Origin: Andeanibacterium sp036384795
GTDB taxonomy: Bacteria > Pseudomonadota > Alphaproteobacteria > Sphingomonadales > Sphingomonadaceae
DNA: 64,000 nt
Reading direction: 5' to 3'
Assembly: GCA_036384795.1 (NCBI GenBank)
Contig: DASVLP010000056.1
Location: 1-64,000, forward strand
A program made the position numbers and the translations under genes. Below, piece after piece: positions 53,429 through 62,419 of the stretch (its first letter is position 1; every line of letters begins with the position of its first letter). The notes under the pieces are model-generated. The model did not search any database. It was given only the letters and a program-made list of their open reading frames with translations, and had not been told where the DNA came from.

Positions 53429-54127
53429 CTATCCTTTTTCCCGCAGCCGGCCGCGGGTTCGCACATACGCATCGTGCAACAGGTCGTCGCGCGCAGCGGG
53501 CGCGAATTCGAAAACCGAAGTGCGGACGAAGTAACCACCGGCTGGATCGGTGCCGATCATGTCGCCGGTCCCGGCGAACGCGAGCTTTGCCCTCAGGCGA
53601 GAGACGTGGACTTCGACGCGGTTGGTCCCCGGATCGTGCTCCAGGCGCCATACCGCCTTCAGCAGCTGGCTGCGGGTGACGCGCACGCCGCGTTGTTCCG
53701 ACAGGCGCCAAAACAGTTCGAACTCGCGGGGGAACAGGCCGATCCAGCGCCCCGCCACCAGCGCGTCGCGATGATAGAGATCGAGCGTCACCGGGCCGAC
53801 CTGGCGCCGTCGCGGCATCAGGCCGGCCTGTGCATAGACCCGCTGTGCCCGCGCACCGAGCTCCGCGAGCCCGACCGTGCCGCACAATGCATCGGCGAAG
53901 CCTTCCGCCAGCAGCCGAGCGCGTTCCTCCGCGCGGTCCACGCCGAGCACGATCATCCGTTCGCGCCTCGGCCGGAAGTCGCGAACTGCGCCGAACTCTG
54001 TCAGGAGGGGGTATTCGGGCGCGCCGGAACCCGGCTCTCCGCCTTCCGCCAATCGCCAGCCGACCCGTCGCAAATCCCACTGCCATGGCGGGTCGACGCC
54101 CGCAGCAACCCATCCGAACGTTGCCAC
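53429..54127 (-). CDS. Winged-helix regulator with degenerate receiver domain (OmpR-like)
   Basis: The 232-residue protein has a C-terminal OmpR-type DNA-binding domain (about residues 115-200: PVTLDLYHRDALVAGRWIGL, FELFWRLSEQRGVRVTRSQL, VEVHVSRLRAKL). Its N-terminal half resembles a receiver (LLAEGFADALCGTVGLAELG, ARAQRVYAQAG) without the phosphorylated Asp pocket. It may respond to ligand rather than phosphorylation. GTG 54127 is chosen: GGAGGGGGG precedes it closely. Located before the MFS gene, 60 bases apart on the same strand. Confidence 0.75.
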   Translation of the reverse strand: MATFGWVAAGVDPPWQWDLRRVGWRLAEGGEPGSGAPEYPLLTEFGAVRDFRPRRERMIVLGVDRAEERARLLAEGFADALCGTVGLAELGARAQRVYAQAGLMPRRRQVGPVTLDLYHRDALVAGRWIGLFPREFELFWRLSEQRGVRVTRSQLLKAVWRLEHDPGTNRVEVHVSRLRAKLAFAGTGDMIGTDPAGGYFVRTSVFEFAPAARDDLLHDAYVRTRGRLREKG

Positions 54128-54231
54128 GCCACCCCCCTCCGCTCCCCCGTCTGGGCATCGCAACAGGTTAGCGCCGCCGGCGCAAGCTCGAAAACGACCG
54201 AAGTGGAGTTACCGCCGAAGACGGCCGCGGA

Positions 54232-55431
54232 TCACGCGGCGCTGGAGTTCACCCCCATCGAGGCAAGATAGCGCTTCACGTTGCGCGCCGCCTGGCGCAG
54301 GCGCTGCTCGTTCTCGACCAGTGCGATGCGCACGTAGCCTTCGCCGTCCTCGCCGTAGCCGACGCCCGGCGCGACCGCGACGTCGGCATGGGTGAGGAGC
54401 TGCTTGGAAAACTCCAGGCTGCCCATGTCCTTCAGCGCCGGCGGCAGCGGGGCCCAGGCGAACATGCTGGCCTTGGGCGGCGGCACGTCCCAGCCGGCAC
54501 GGCCGAACGCCTCGACCATCACGTCGCGGCGCTTGTGGTAGAGCTGGCGGTTCTTCTCGACGATGTCCTGCGGGCCGTTGAGCGCGGCGCACGCGGCCGC
54601 CTGGATCGGGGTGAACGCCCCGTAGTCGAGGTACGACTTCACCCGGGTGAGCGCGGAAATCAGCTTCTGGTTGCCGACCGCGAAGCCGATCCGCCAGCCG
54701 GCCATCGAGAATGTCTTGCTCATGCTGGTGAACTCGACCGCGACATCCTTGGCGCCCTTGGCCTGGAGGATCGAAGGCGTCGGATTGCCGTCGTAATAGA
54801 GCTCCGAATAGGCGAGGTCCGACAGGATCCACACCTTGTTCTCTTTCGCCCAGTCGACCAGCTTCTGGTAGAACGCGAGGTCGACCGTCTCGGCGGTGGG
54901 GTTCGACGGATAGTTGACGATCAGCACGCTCGGGCGCGGCACGGTGAACGCCATCGCGCGCTCGAGCGAAGCCCAGTAGCGCTCGTCGGGCGTGGTCGGG
55001 ATCGAACGGATCGTCGCGCCGGCGATGATGAAGCCGAAGGTGTGGATCGGGTAGCTCGGGTTCGGCGCAAGCACGACGTCGCCGGGCGCGGTCATCGCGG
55101 TCGCCATGCTGGCGAGGCCCTCTTTCGAGCCCATCGTGACCACCACCTCGAGCTCCGGATCGAGCTCGACCCCGAAGCGGCGGCCGTAGTAATTCGCCTG
55201 CGCGCGGCGCAGCCCGGGGATGCCCTTGGACTGCGAGTAGCCGTGGGCATCGGGCTTCTGGGCGACCTCGCACAATTTATCGAGCACGTGCTGCGGCGGC
55301 GGCAGGTCCGGATTGCCCATGCCGAGGTCGATGATGTCTTTCCCCGCCTGGCGTGCTGCGTGCCGCATCGCGTTGACTTCGGCGATGACATAGGGCGGCA
55401 GGCGCTTGATGCGGTAGAAATCGTCTTCCAT
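54232..55431 (-). CDS. alaC: Class I/II aminotransferase (AlaC-like)
   Basis: The 399-residue protein begins EDDFYRIKRLPPYVIAEV and has IIDLGMGNPDLPPPQHV, YGRRFGVELDP, the Asn in VNYPSNPTAETVDLAF, LSDLAYSELYYDG and the PLP-lysine motif SMSKTFSMAGWRIGFAVGN. This is the glutamate-pyruvate aminotransferase (AlaC) group, making alanine from pyruvate. ATG 55431 is preferred because GAGG stands before it, but spacing is short; a GTG at 55452 would add seven residues. It is divergent from phaC. Confidence 0.9.
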   Translation of the reverse strand: MEDDFYRIKRLPPYVIAEVNAMRHAARQAGKDIIDLGMGNPDLPPPQHVLDKLCEVAQKPDAHGYSQSKGIPGLRRAQANYYGRRFGVELDPELEVVVTMGSKEGLASMATAMTAPGDVVLAPNPSYPIHTFGFIIAGATIRSIPTTPDERYWASLERAMAFTVPRPSVLIVNYPSNPTAETVDLAFYQKLVDWAKENKVWILSDLAYSELYYDGNPTPSILQAKGAKDVAVEFTSMSKTFSMAGWRIGFAVGNQKLISALTRVKSYLDYGAFTPIQAAACAALNGPQDIVEKNRQLYHKRRDVMVEAFGRAGWDVPPPKASMFAWAPLPPALKDMGSLEFSKQLLTHADVAVAPGVGYGEDGEGYVRIALVENEQRLRQAARNVKRYLASMGVNSSAA

Positions 55432-55565
55432 GACCTCGATTGTTCCATTCACGCGGCGGAATTGCAGCGTCGCGCCAATGTGAAGGAATCCGCCGCGTCG
55501 CGCAATTGCAGTATTGGGGGTGTTTGCAGGCTAACAATTTGCCGAATCGAGGCTAACTTCCACTG

Positions 55566-57404
55566 ATGGCCGATACCGACCCCCCTGGCTCGCCCTGGAA
55601 CCCCGCCGAGCTGTTCGCGGGAATGCTCAAGGCGCAAGGCGAGGCCGCCAATCAGGCGCTTGCCTGGGCGCAGGACGTGGGAGAGCTGCAGACGAAGTGG
55701 CTCGAGTTCCAGCAGCAGCAGCAATTGCCGGAGCGCCTGCCGCCGCTGATGACCGATCCGGCGCAATGGCTCGGCTATCTCGAGGCGTTCTACAAGCACG
55801 TGCCGCTCGCCGATCCGGCGAAGCAGACCGAGCTGTGGCGCCAGACGCTCGACTTGTGGGGCAAAGTGCTCGCCGAGTATGACCTCGGGCCGCAAGCAGG
55901 CGAGGACCCGGACCCCCGGCATGTCGAGCTGCCGTTCAGGGACCGCCGTTTCGCCGATCCCAAGTGGCGCGAGCAGCCTGTGTTCGCGTTGCTCCATCAG
56001 ACCTACCTGATGCTGGCGGAAAAGCTCCTCGCCTCAGTCGACGAGATGGAAGGCCTGTCGGACTTCGAGCGCGAGCAGTTGCGCTTCGCGACCCGCACGA
56101 TGCTCGACGCGCTGAGCCCGGCGAATTATCCGATGGTCAATCCTGTGGTGCTCGAGCGCACGATCGAGCAGCACGGCGAGAACCTGATGAAGGGCATCGA
56201 GCGGCTTTCGGCCGACCTCGGCCGGGGCCAGCTGACCCACACCGACAACGCCGCGTTCAAGCTGGGCGAGAACGTCGCCGCGACGCCCGGCAAGGTGGTT
56301 TACGAGACCCGTCTGTTCCAGCTGATCCAATATGCGCCGGCAACCGAAGACGTGCTCGAAACGCCGCTGGTGGTGTTCCCGCCATGGATCAACCGGTTCT
56401 ACATCCTCGACCTCAACCCCAAGAAGAGCTTCGTCAAATGGGCGGTCGAGCAAGGCATCACTTTGTTCATGGTGAGCTGGAAATCGGCCGACGAGACGCT
56501 GGCCGACATCACCTGGGACGATTACGTGCGCGCCCAGATCGAGGCGATCGACCATATTCGTCAGCGCCTGAAAGTCCCGGCCGTCCACGCGATCGGCTAT
56601 TGCGTGGCCGGAACCACGCTGGCGGCGACGCTGGCGATCCTCGCGCGGCGGGGCGAGGCGGACAAAGTGAAGAGCGCGACGTTCTTCACCGCACAGGTCG
56701 ATTTCGAGAAATCGGGCGAGCTCAAGCTGTTCGTCGACGACGCACAGCTCGAGATGATCCGCCAGGCGAGCCTCAAGGGCTTCCTCGACGGCCGCTACAT
56801 GGCGGCGACCTTCAATCTGCTGCGCGGGCCCGAGCTGATCTGGAACTACGTGGTCAACAACTACCTGCTCGGCGAGGACTATCCGGCGTTCGACCTGCTC
56901 TACTGGAACAGCGACGTCACCAACCTGCCCGCCAGATGGCACCTCGATTACCTGCGCGATCTCTACCGCGACAATCGCCTGGTCGTGCCCGACGCGATGC
57001 GCGCCGACGGCACGCCGATCGACCTCGGTCTGATCGAGACCCCGGCATATATCCAGGCGGGGCGCGAGGATCATATCGCCCCGGCCGAAAGCGTGTTTCG
57101 CCTGACCGGCGTGCTGTCCGGTCCGGTCCGCTTCGTGCTCGCGGGCAGCGGGCATATCGCCGGGGTGGTCAACCCGCCTTCGATGCGCAAGTATCAGTAC
57201 TGGACCAACGAGGGCACGTTTGCCGATTTGGCGGAGTTCGCCGGCAGCGCCACCGAGCATGCGGGAAGCTGGTGGCCCGATTGGCTCGCCTGGCTCAAGG
57301 CGCAGGACGACACGGCCGTCCCCGCGGCCGGCAAGCGCAAACCGGGTGGACGCGGCGACAAAGTGATCGAGGACGCACCCGGCCGCTACGTGCGCATGCG
57401 CTGA
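55566..57404 (+). CDS. phaC: Class I polyhydroxyalkanoate synthase
   Basis: The 612-residue synthase has the lipase-like box GYCVAG with catalytic Cys346, Asp502 in REDHIAP and His530 in GSGHIAG, plus the conserved FVKWAVEQGITLFMVSWKSA (substrate-binding Trp and Trp). It polymerises 3-hydroxyacyl-CoA on PHA granules. Length is typical of class I. The Lys/Arg-rich tail follows residue 590. ATG 55566 is the first codon of the conserved N-terminus. The phasin gene follows 126 bases downstream, with its own promoter in that gap. Confidence 0.97.
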   Translation: MADTDPPGSPWNPAELFAGMLKAQGEAANQALAWAQDVGELQTKWLEFQQQQQLPERLPPLMTDPAQWLGYLEAFYKHVPLADPAKQTELWRQTLDLWGKVLAEYDLGPQAGEDPDPRHVELPFRDRRFADPKWREQPVFALLHQTYLMLAEKLLASVDEMEGLSDFEREQLRFATRTMLDALSPANYPMVNPVVLERTIEQHGENLMKGIERLSADLGRGQLTHTDNAAFKLGENVAATPGKVVYETRLFQLIQYAPATEDVLETPLVVFPPWINRFYILDLNPKKSFVKWAVEQGITLFMVSWKSADETLADITWDDYVRAQIEAIDHIRQRLKVPAVHAIGYCVAGTTLAATLAILARRGEADKVKSATFFTAQVDFEKSGELKLFVDDAQLEMIRQASLKGFLDGRYMAATFNLLRGPELIWNYVVNNYLLGEDYPAFDLLYWNSDVTNLPARWHLDYLRDLYRDNRLVVPDAMRADGTPIDLGLIETPAYIQAGREDHIAPAESVFRLTGVLSGPVRFVLAGSGHIAGVVNPPSMRKYQYWTNEGTFADLAEFAGSATEHAGSWWPDWLAWLKAQDDTAVPAAGKRKPGGRGDKVIEDAPGRYVRMR

Positions 57405-57425
57405 GCCGGCGGCTCTTCCCGACCA

Positions 57426-57492
57426 TTTTTGTGCAGTGCACAAAAACCGCTTGACTTCGCATCTGCAGCGACTAATTTGTGCGCTGCAACAA
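57426..57492 (+). promoter_or_regulatory. Phasin promoter framed by PhaR-like operators
   Basis: TTTTTGTGCA-G-TGCACAAAAA (57426-57446) is a perfect 10-bp palindrome. TTGTGCGCTGCAACAA (57477-57492) is a second TGC-rich dyad. Between them TTGACT (57451-57456), 16 bases and TAATTT (57473-57478) make a sigma-70 promoter. PhaR, the PHA-responsive repressor, is known to bind TGC-containing palindromes at phasin promoters in alphaproteobacteria, so binding here would block transcription until PHA granules titrate PhaR. No phaR gene is in the window. Confidence 0.6.
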
Positions 57493-57530
57493 GTACGTGC
57501 GCCAGCACGCCAGTGCAGGATGAGCAGGAC

Positions 57531-58199
57531 ATGGCAGACGATTCCGCGAAAGCCGCCAGTTCCGCCGAGCAGGCTTATGCCGCGGCGGCCGAGTCCGCTC
57601 CGGCGAAGGGCGCCGCGGCCGAGGTGAAGACACCGCAGGCGAAAGTAGCCGCGGCCAAGCCAAAGCCAACGCCCACCGGGACCGCGCCCGCCAAGGCTCC
57701 GGCCCGACCGATCAAGACCCCAATCCCTGAACCGAAACAAGTCTCGCAGACGAAGGAACCCGCCATGGCTCAGCAAGCCGATTTCACCAACACCGTGACC
57801 GACGCGGTGGCCGAATTCCAGACCCGCGCCAAAGCCGCTTACGACAAGAGCGCCGCGGTTGCCGGCGAAGCGACCGAGTTCGCCAAGGGCAACGTCGAGG
57901 CCCTAGTCGAAGCGGGCAAGATCTACTCCGAAAACCTGCAGAACCTTGGCAAGGTTTATGCCGAGGATGCCAAGGCCGCGTTCGAGACGCTGACCGCGGA
58001 CCTCAAGGAATTCGCTGCGGTGAAGACCCCCACCGAGCTGTTCCAGCTGCAGAGCAGGCTGATGCGCCGCAACTTCGATTCGCTCGTCGCCTTCGGCTCG
58101 AAGTCGAGCGAGGCAGCGGTGAAGATCGCCAACGAGACGCTGGCGCCGATCTCGAGCCGGGTCAGCCTTGCGGCCGAGAAGTTCTCGAAGGCCGCCTGA
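57531..58199 (+). CDS. phaP: Phasin family protein
   Basis: The 222-residue protein has an Ala/Lys/Pro-rich N-terminal leader of about 80 residues (AKPKPTPTGTAPAKAPARP) and a C-terminal phasin_2 domain (ATEFAKGNVEALVEAGKIYS; NLQNLGKVYAEDAKAAFETL; TPTELFQLQSRLMRRNFDSL). It coats PHA granules and governs their size. The domain starts at about residue 85 (MAQQADFTN, a possible internal start). ATG 57531 follows GAGCAGGAC. A strong terminator follows the stop. Confidence 0.95.
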   Translation: MADDSAKAASSAEQAYAAAAESAPAKGAAAEVKTPQAKVAAAKPKPTPTGTAPAKAPARPIKTPIPEPKQVSQTKEPAMAQQADFTNTVTDAVAEFQTRAKAAYDKSAAVAGEATEFAKGNVEALVEAGKIYSENLQNLGKVYAEDAKAAFETLTADLKEFAAVKTPTELFQLQSRLMRRNFDSLVAFGSKSSEAAVKIANETLAPISSRVSLAAEKFSKAA

Positions 58200-58252
58200 C
58201 GCCCTCAACCGAATCGTTCCGCCGGATCCTCTCCCCCGGCGGGGCGAACAAG

Positions 58253-58287
58253 CGGGCCGGCGAGCTTGAACGCTCGCCGGCCCGTTT
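58253..58287 (+). terminator. Intrinsic terminator after phasin gene
   Basis: CGGGCCGGCGAG-CTTGAACG-CTCGCCGGCCCG forms a perfect 12-bp stem with an 8-base loop, followed by TTT. It sits 53 bases after the phasin stop. Confidence 0.75.
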
Positions 58288-58375
58288 CGCGTTGCAGCCG
58301 CGTTAAGGTTTCCCGTGCCATTTTTTGCCCGCGCCATCTTGCGGCGCGGCGCGCGCGATACGATAATTGTTGGCC

Positions 58376-58774
58376 ATGCATCCGAATTCGAGTTTTCCGC
58401 CGATCTCCCCCAGTGAGCTGCGCCATCGGCCGCGTGCGGCCGGCGACGATGCGGGCAACGACGAAGACCTCGGCACCGGCGGGCAGGTCGGGATCGCCAC
58501 CAAGACCCGTGCCAAGTCCAAGAAGCCCAGCCAGTACAAGGTGCTGATGCTGAACGACGACTACACCCCGATGGAATTCGTGGTGATCGTGCTCAAGCGC
58601 TTCTTCCGCATGGACCTCGAACAGGCGACCCGGGTGATGCTGCACGTCCACCAGCGCGGCGTCGGCGTGTGCGGCATCTTCCCCTACGAAGTCGCCGAGA
58701 CCAAGGTGAACCAGGTGATGGATTTCGCCCGCGAGAACCAGCACCCGCTGCAATGCACGCTCGAGAAGGCTTGA
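58376..58774 (+). CDS. clpS: ATP-dependent Clp protease adaptor ClpS
   Basis: The 132-residue product has the ClpS core from about residue 45: KPSQYKVLMLNDDYTPMEFV, VVIVLKRFFRMDLEQATRVM and LHVHQRGVGVCGIFPYEVAE, including the N-degron pocket residues (N-D-D, M, H). ClpS delivers N-end-rule substrates to ClpA. The N-terminal 45 residues are low-complexity and probably disordered. ATG 58376 is used; a TTG three codons earlier is possible. clpA does not follow immediately; lptF begins 110 bases on. Confidence 0.96.
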   Translation: MHPNSSFPPISPSELRHRPRAAGDDAGNDEDLGTGGQVGIATKTRAKSKKPSQYKVLMLNDDYTPMEFVVIVLKRFFRMDLEQATRVMLHVHQRGVGVCGIFPYEVAETKVNQVMDFARENQHPLQCTLEKA

Positions 58775-58884
58775 AGCGCAGGTTTTTCCGATGAATTTCG
58801 CCGCAGCTGCCGAACGGGCATGACCGCGCGTGCAACCCACGCTATAGCGCGCGCCTACCGTCCGCAGCAGGCTCTCCCCAGCGC

Positions 58885-60111
58885 TTGAAATTCATCACCG
58901 CCATCGATCGTTACATTTTCCGGCTCGTGCTGGTGCCGATGCTGGCTGTGTTCGTGATCGCGGCGTCGCTGCTCGTGCTCGACAAGATGCTCAAGCTGTT
59001 CGACCTCGTCGCGGTCGAGGGCGGACCGGTCAGCGTGGTGTTCAAGCTGCTCGCGAACCTGCTGCCGGAATACGCGAGTCTCGCGATTCCGCTGGGGCTG
59101 ATGCTGGGCATCCTGCTCGCGTTTCGGCGCCTCGCCACGTCGAGCGAGCTCGACGTGATGCGCGCGGTTGGGCTGGGCTACACCCGCCTGCTGAGGGTGC
59201 CGTACCTGATCACGCTGGTGCTGGTGGTGGTGAACTTCGTGATCGTCGGCTATCTCCAGCCGTACGCGCTCTATTATTACGAGGAGCAGGAATACGAGCT
59301 CCAGACCGGTGCGCTGGGGGCCTCGATCAAGGTGGGCGAGTTCACCACGCTCGAAGACCGCATGTCGCTCAGGATCGAGAAGAGCGAAGACAACGGCCTC
59401 AAGCTGCTCGGCATCTTCGCCCGGGTGGCCGACAAAAACGGCCAGGTGCTATCGATCTCGGCGCGCGAGGGCAGGTTCCTCGCCAACCGCGAGAACCGCG
59501 ACACGATCGTCCTCCACCTCGAGGACGGCACGATCATCCAGGACACCAAAGGCACCAGCCCCCGCGTGCTGAGCTTCTCGCAGCACGACCTGCCGATCGA
59601 CTTGCCCAAGATCGAGGAATTCCGTCAGCGCGGCGGCAAGGATCGCGAGTACATCCTGCCCGAGCTCTTGCGCATCGGCTGGGCGCACGACGCCAGTCGC
59701 GAAGCGCGCACCACCAGCCAGGCGAACTTCAACTATCGGATGGTCGAGGTGGTGATGATGCTGCTGCTGCCGCTGCTCGCGGTCGCGCTGGCGATCCCGC
59801 CCAAGCGCTCGACCTCGGCGCTCGGGGTGTTCGTGTCGATCGTGATGGTGGTCGCATACCACAAGATCAACGAATACGGGGAATCGGTCGCCTCGCTCGG
59901 GCGGATCGACCCGACCATCGCGCTATGGGGGCCGTTCGCGATCTTCGCGCTGATCATCGTGTGGATGTACTACCGCGTGGCGTTCGTCCCGGGCGCGCAG
60001 GCGATCGGCGCGCTCGAGACTGCCTTTGCCAAGCTCGTCAAATGGCTGAAGCGGATCACCCGGCGCCGCCGCCGCTCGCACCAGATGGAAATGGTCGCCG
60101 ATGCAGCTTGA
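58885..60111 (+). CDS. lptF: LptF, permease of the LPS export ABC transporter
   Basis: The 408-residue protein has six membrane helices (three near residues 10-120 and three near 290-370) around a large periplasmic jellyroll domain. The start FITAIDRYIFRLVLVPMLAV and the segment ARRLATSSELDVMRAVGLGY-like LATSSELDVMRAVGLGYTRL identify LptF. With LptG and LptB it extracts LPS from the inner membrane. TTG start at 58885. It overlaps lptG by 11 bases. In sphingomonads, where LPS is replaced or limited by glycosphingolipids, the carried substrate deserves attention. Confidence 0.93.
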   Translation: MKFITAIDRYIFRLVLVPMLAVFVIAASLLVLDKMLKLFDLVAVEGGPVSVVFKLLANLLPEYASLAIPLGLMLGILLAFRRLATSSELDVMRAVGLGYTRLLRVPYLITLVLVVVNFVIVGYLQPYALYYYEEQEYELQTGALGASIKVGEFTTLEDRMSLRIEKSEDNGLKLLGIFARVADKNGQVLSISAREGRFLANRENRDTIVLHLEDGTIIQDTKGTSPRVLSFSQHDLPIDLPKIEEFRQRGGKDREYILPELLRIGWAHDASREARTTSQANFNYRMVEVVMMLLLPLLAVALAIPPKRSTSALGVFVSIVMVVAYHKINEYGESVASLGRIDPTIALWGPFAIFALIIVWMYYRVAFVPGAQAIGALETAFAKLVKWLKRITRRRRRSHQMEMVADAA

Positions 60112-61198
60112 TTTCTTCCCCTCGCGGACGGTCACCTGGTACCTCGCGAAATTGTTCATCGTGCGCATCCTGGCGGTGCTGGTGATGCTGGTGCTGGTGC
60201 TGCAGATGCTCGACCTGCTCGGCGAAAGCGGCAAGATCCTGGGTTATCCGGGGAACGGCGAAGCCCAGTTGTGGTATTATGTCTCGCTCCGCGCGCCGCA
60301 GCTCGTCGCGCGATTCCTGCCTTATTCGGTGCTGCTGGCGACGATCATCACCCTCGCGACGCTGAACCAGAACAGCGAGGTCGTCGCGATGAAGGCCGCG
60401 GGGATGTCGGCGCACCAGGTGCTTGCGCCGCTGCTGCTGACCGCCCTGGTCGTCTCGGGGGTGAGCTTCACCTTCAACGAGCGGATCGTGACCCGCGCGA
60501 CCGCTGCGCTCACTGCCTGGAGCAATGCGAACTACGGTCCGGTCCCGCGGCAATCGGGGGTGCGCACCAACGTCTATCTCGCCGACGGGCCGAACATCCT
60601 TGCGGCGCGCACGGTGGTCGGCACCGGCAACGCGATGACGATGCAGGACGTCACCTTCTACCGCCGCGACGCGAACGACATGATTCAAGAGCAGATCCGA
60701 TCCCCGCGCGCGACGTACGCCAACCCCGGCTGGCGGCTCGAAAGCCCGACCCGGTTCGACGTGGCCGAGGCGACCAGCGGCGCAATCGCCCCGCTGGTGG
60801 TCGCGCCCGAGCTGACTCCGGCCAAAGTCGCGATCAGCAGCGTCGATGCCGATTCGGAAGACGTGATCGAGCTCAAGCGCTCGATCGACCTGCTTTCGGG
60901 CGCGGGGCGCCGGACCGCGGAACTGCGCAGCAAGTGGTGGCACAAGTTCTCCGGGCCGCTGTCGGCGGTGCTGATGCCGCTGCTCGGCGCGGTCGCGGCG
61001 TTCGGACTTGCACGCTCGGGCCAGCTGTTCGTCCGAGCGGTGATCGGGATGGCGCTCGGCTTTGCCTATTTCGTGATCGACAATGCCGCGCTCGCGATGG
61101 GCAACTTCGGCGGCTATCCGCCGCTGCTCGCCGCCTGGGCGCCGTTCCTACTGTTCCTGCTGGTGGGCGAGACGGTGCTGATCAGGACCGAGGAATAG
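60101..61198 (+). CDS. lptG: LptG, permease of the LPS export ABC transporter
   Basis: The 365-residue partner of LptF has six membrane helices, the coupling-helix segment LNQNSEVVAMKAAGMSAHQV and the family end VIGMALGFAYFVIDNAALAM. Jellyroll domain between about residues 135 and 260. Its start overlaps the lptF end by 11 bases, so the two are made together. A leftward desaturase gene follows 6 bases after the stop. Confidence 0.94.
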   Translation: MQLDFFPSRTVTWYLAKLFIVRILAVLVMLVLVLQMLDLLGESGKILGYPGNGEAQLWYYVSLRAPQLVARFLPYSVLLATIITLATLNQNSEVVAMKAAGMSAHQVLAPLLLTALVVSGVSFTFNERIVTRATAALTAWSNANYGPVPRQSGVRTNVYLADGPNILAARTVVGTGNAMTMQDVTFYRRDANDMIQEQIRSPRATYANPGWRLESPTRFDVAEATSGAIAPLVVAPELTPAKVAISSVDADSEDVIELKRSIDLLSGAGRRTAELRSKWWHKFSGPLSAVLMPLLGAVAAFGLARSGQLFVRAVIGMALGFAYFVIDNAALAMGNFGGYPPLLAAWAPFLLFLLVGETVLIRTEE

Positions 61199-61204
61199 GC
61201 TGTC

Positions 61205-62293
61205 TCAGGCCGGCCGGATCGTGCTGCGGACGATCCTGACCACCAATACCGCCATGCCCTTGTGGTTCGCGCCGTGGTAGGTTTGGCCTTGGCCGAACCG
61301 CGCCGCGAGCCGCCGATGCGCCTCGCCCAGCGAATGATAGGGCAGGCTCGGCAGCAAGTGATGCAATGCGTGATAGCGCAAGCCCACCGGCGCCCACAGC
61401 TCCGCGAACGGCGATGGCGGCGGCACGTTGACCGAATCGAGATACTGCGCGGTCACCGTCATCGCCTCGCCGTCGTTCTCCCACAAGTGCGCGACGAGCG
61501 TGCGCAACTGGTTGAGCACCGCGGTGACCGAGAACACCGCCAGCGCGACCAACAGCGGGTGCCAGCCGAGCAGCGGAACGCTGGCCATCAGCGCGATTGC
61601 CCAGACGCACGCGCCGAGCTCTTGCCAGAACACCTGGCGCTTGAACTCGCCCTCGGCCGGGCGGCGGCGGAACTCGGGATTGATCGACAGAGCCGAGAAG
61701 CGCTCCCACACCAGCCGCCGCAGCGGCGGAACGATCGCGCCGAGCGGTGTCAGAATGCCGAAGCGGATCACCAGTGCCGGCGGCGCGAGCAGGGAGACCA
61801 GCAGAAATGCCGGCAGCGACCACCACTTCATCCGCGCGAGCGGCAGGTATTCCGGGTCCTCGATCGTGCCGTAGCGGGTGCGCGCGTGGTGCAGCGTGTG
61901 GACGTTCTCGTACATCAGCGACGGGGTCAGCATCGGGATGCCGACGAGCAGGTTCCATGCCAGCCGGAAGCCGGGCAAGGCGGTGCGGTGGATATGGGTC
62001 AGCTCGTGAATGAACAGCAGCGCGCGATAGAGCGCGAGCGCCGCGATCACGCCCGAGCCGATAGCCGGCAACGGATTATGAAGCAGGATCGCGCCCGCCA
62101 ATGCCGCGTAGCCGACCAGCGCCGACAGCAGCATGTCGGGCCAGTAGATGTCCGCCCGCGCGGTGCCGATGTCGCGGGTCAGCTCGGCCGCGGCGCGCAG
62201 CATCTCCTTGTCGTCGGCGATCTCGGCCGAGCGCACGCGCGCGGCGGCGCGCGGCGTAGCGGCGGGGACATCGACGAGTTGGTGGGCGGTCAT
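61205..62293 (-). CDS. Fatty acid desaturase family protein
   Basis: The 362-residue membrane protein has three diiron His boxes: HELTHIHR, HTLHHAR and HALHHLLPSLPYH, with the spacing of membrane desaturases and hydroxylases. Four membrane helices lie between them. Substrate could be an acyl chain or a sphingoid base; the neighbouring GNAT-like gene, if a ceramide synthase, would favour lipid chains. It is divergent from that gene, and the 126-base gap should contain both promoters. Confidence 0.9.
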   Translation of the reverse strand: MTAHQLVDVPAATPRAAARVRSAEIADDKEMLRAAAELTRDIGTARADIYWPDMLLSALVGYAALAGAILLHNPLPAIGSGVIAALALYRALLFIHELTHIHRTALPGFRLAWNLLVGIPMLTPSLMYENVHTLHHARTRYGTIEDPEYLPLARMKWWSLPAFLLVSLLAPPALVIRFGILTPLGAIVPPLRRLVWERFSALSINPEFRRRPAEGEFKRQVFWQELGACVWAIALMASVPLLGWHPLLVALAVFSVTAVLNQLRTLVAHLWENDGEAMTVTAQYLDSVNVPPPSPFAELWAPVGLRYHALHHLLPSLPYHSLGEAHRRLAARFGQGQTYHGANHKGMAVLVVRIVRSTIRPA

Positions 62294-62419
62294 GGGTCTT
62301 TCCGGCTTGGCCCTCTGCTAGAAAATCGTGGCGGGAACATGTCAAGCGCGCGCTGAACCAAGCCTTGCTTGACAACTGGCCGCCGCCGCCCGCAGGAGCC
62401 GCCGTCCCCCACGAGAGGA

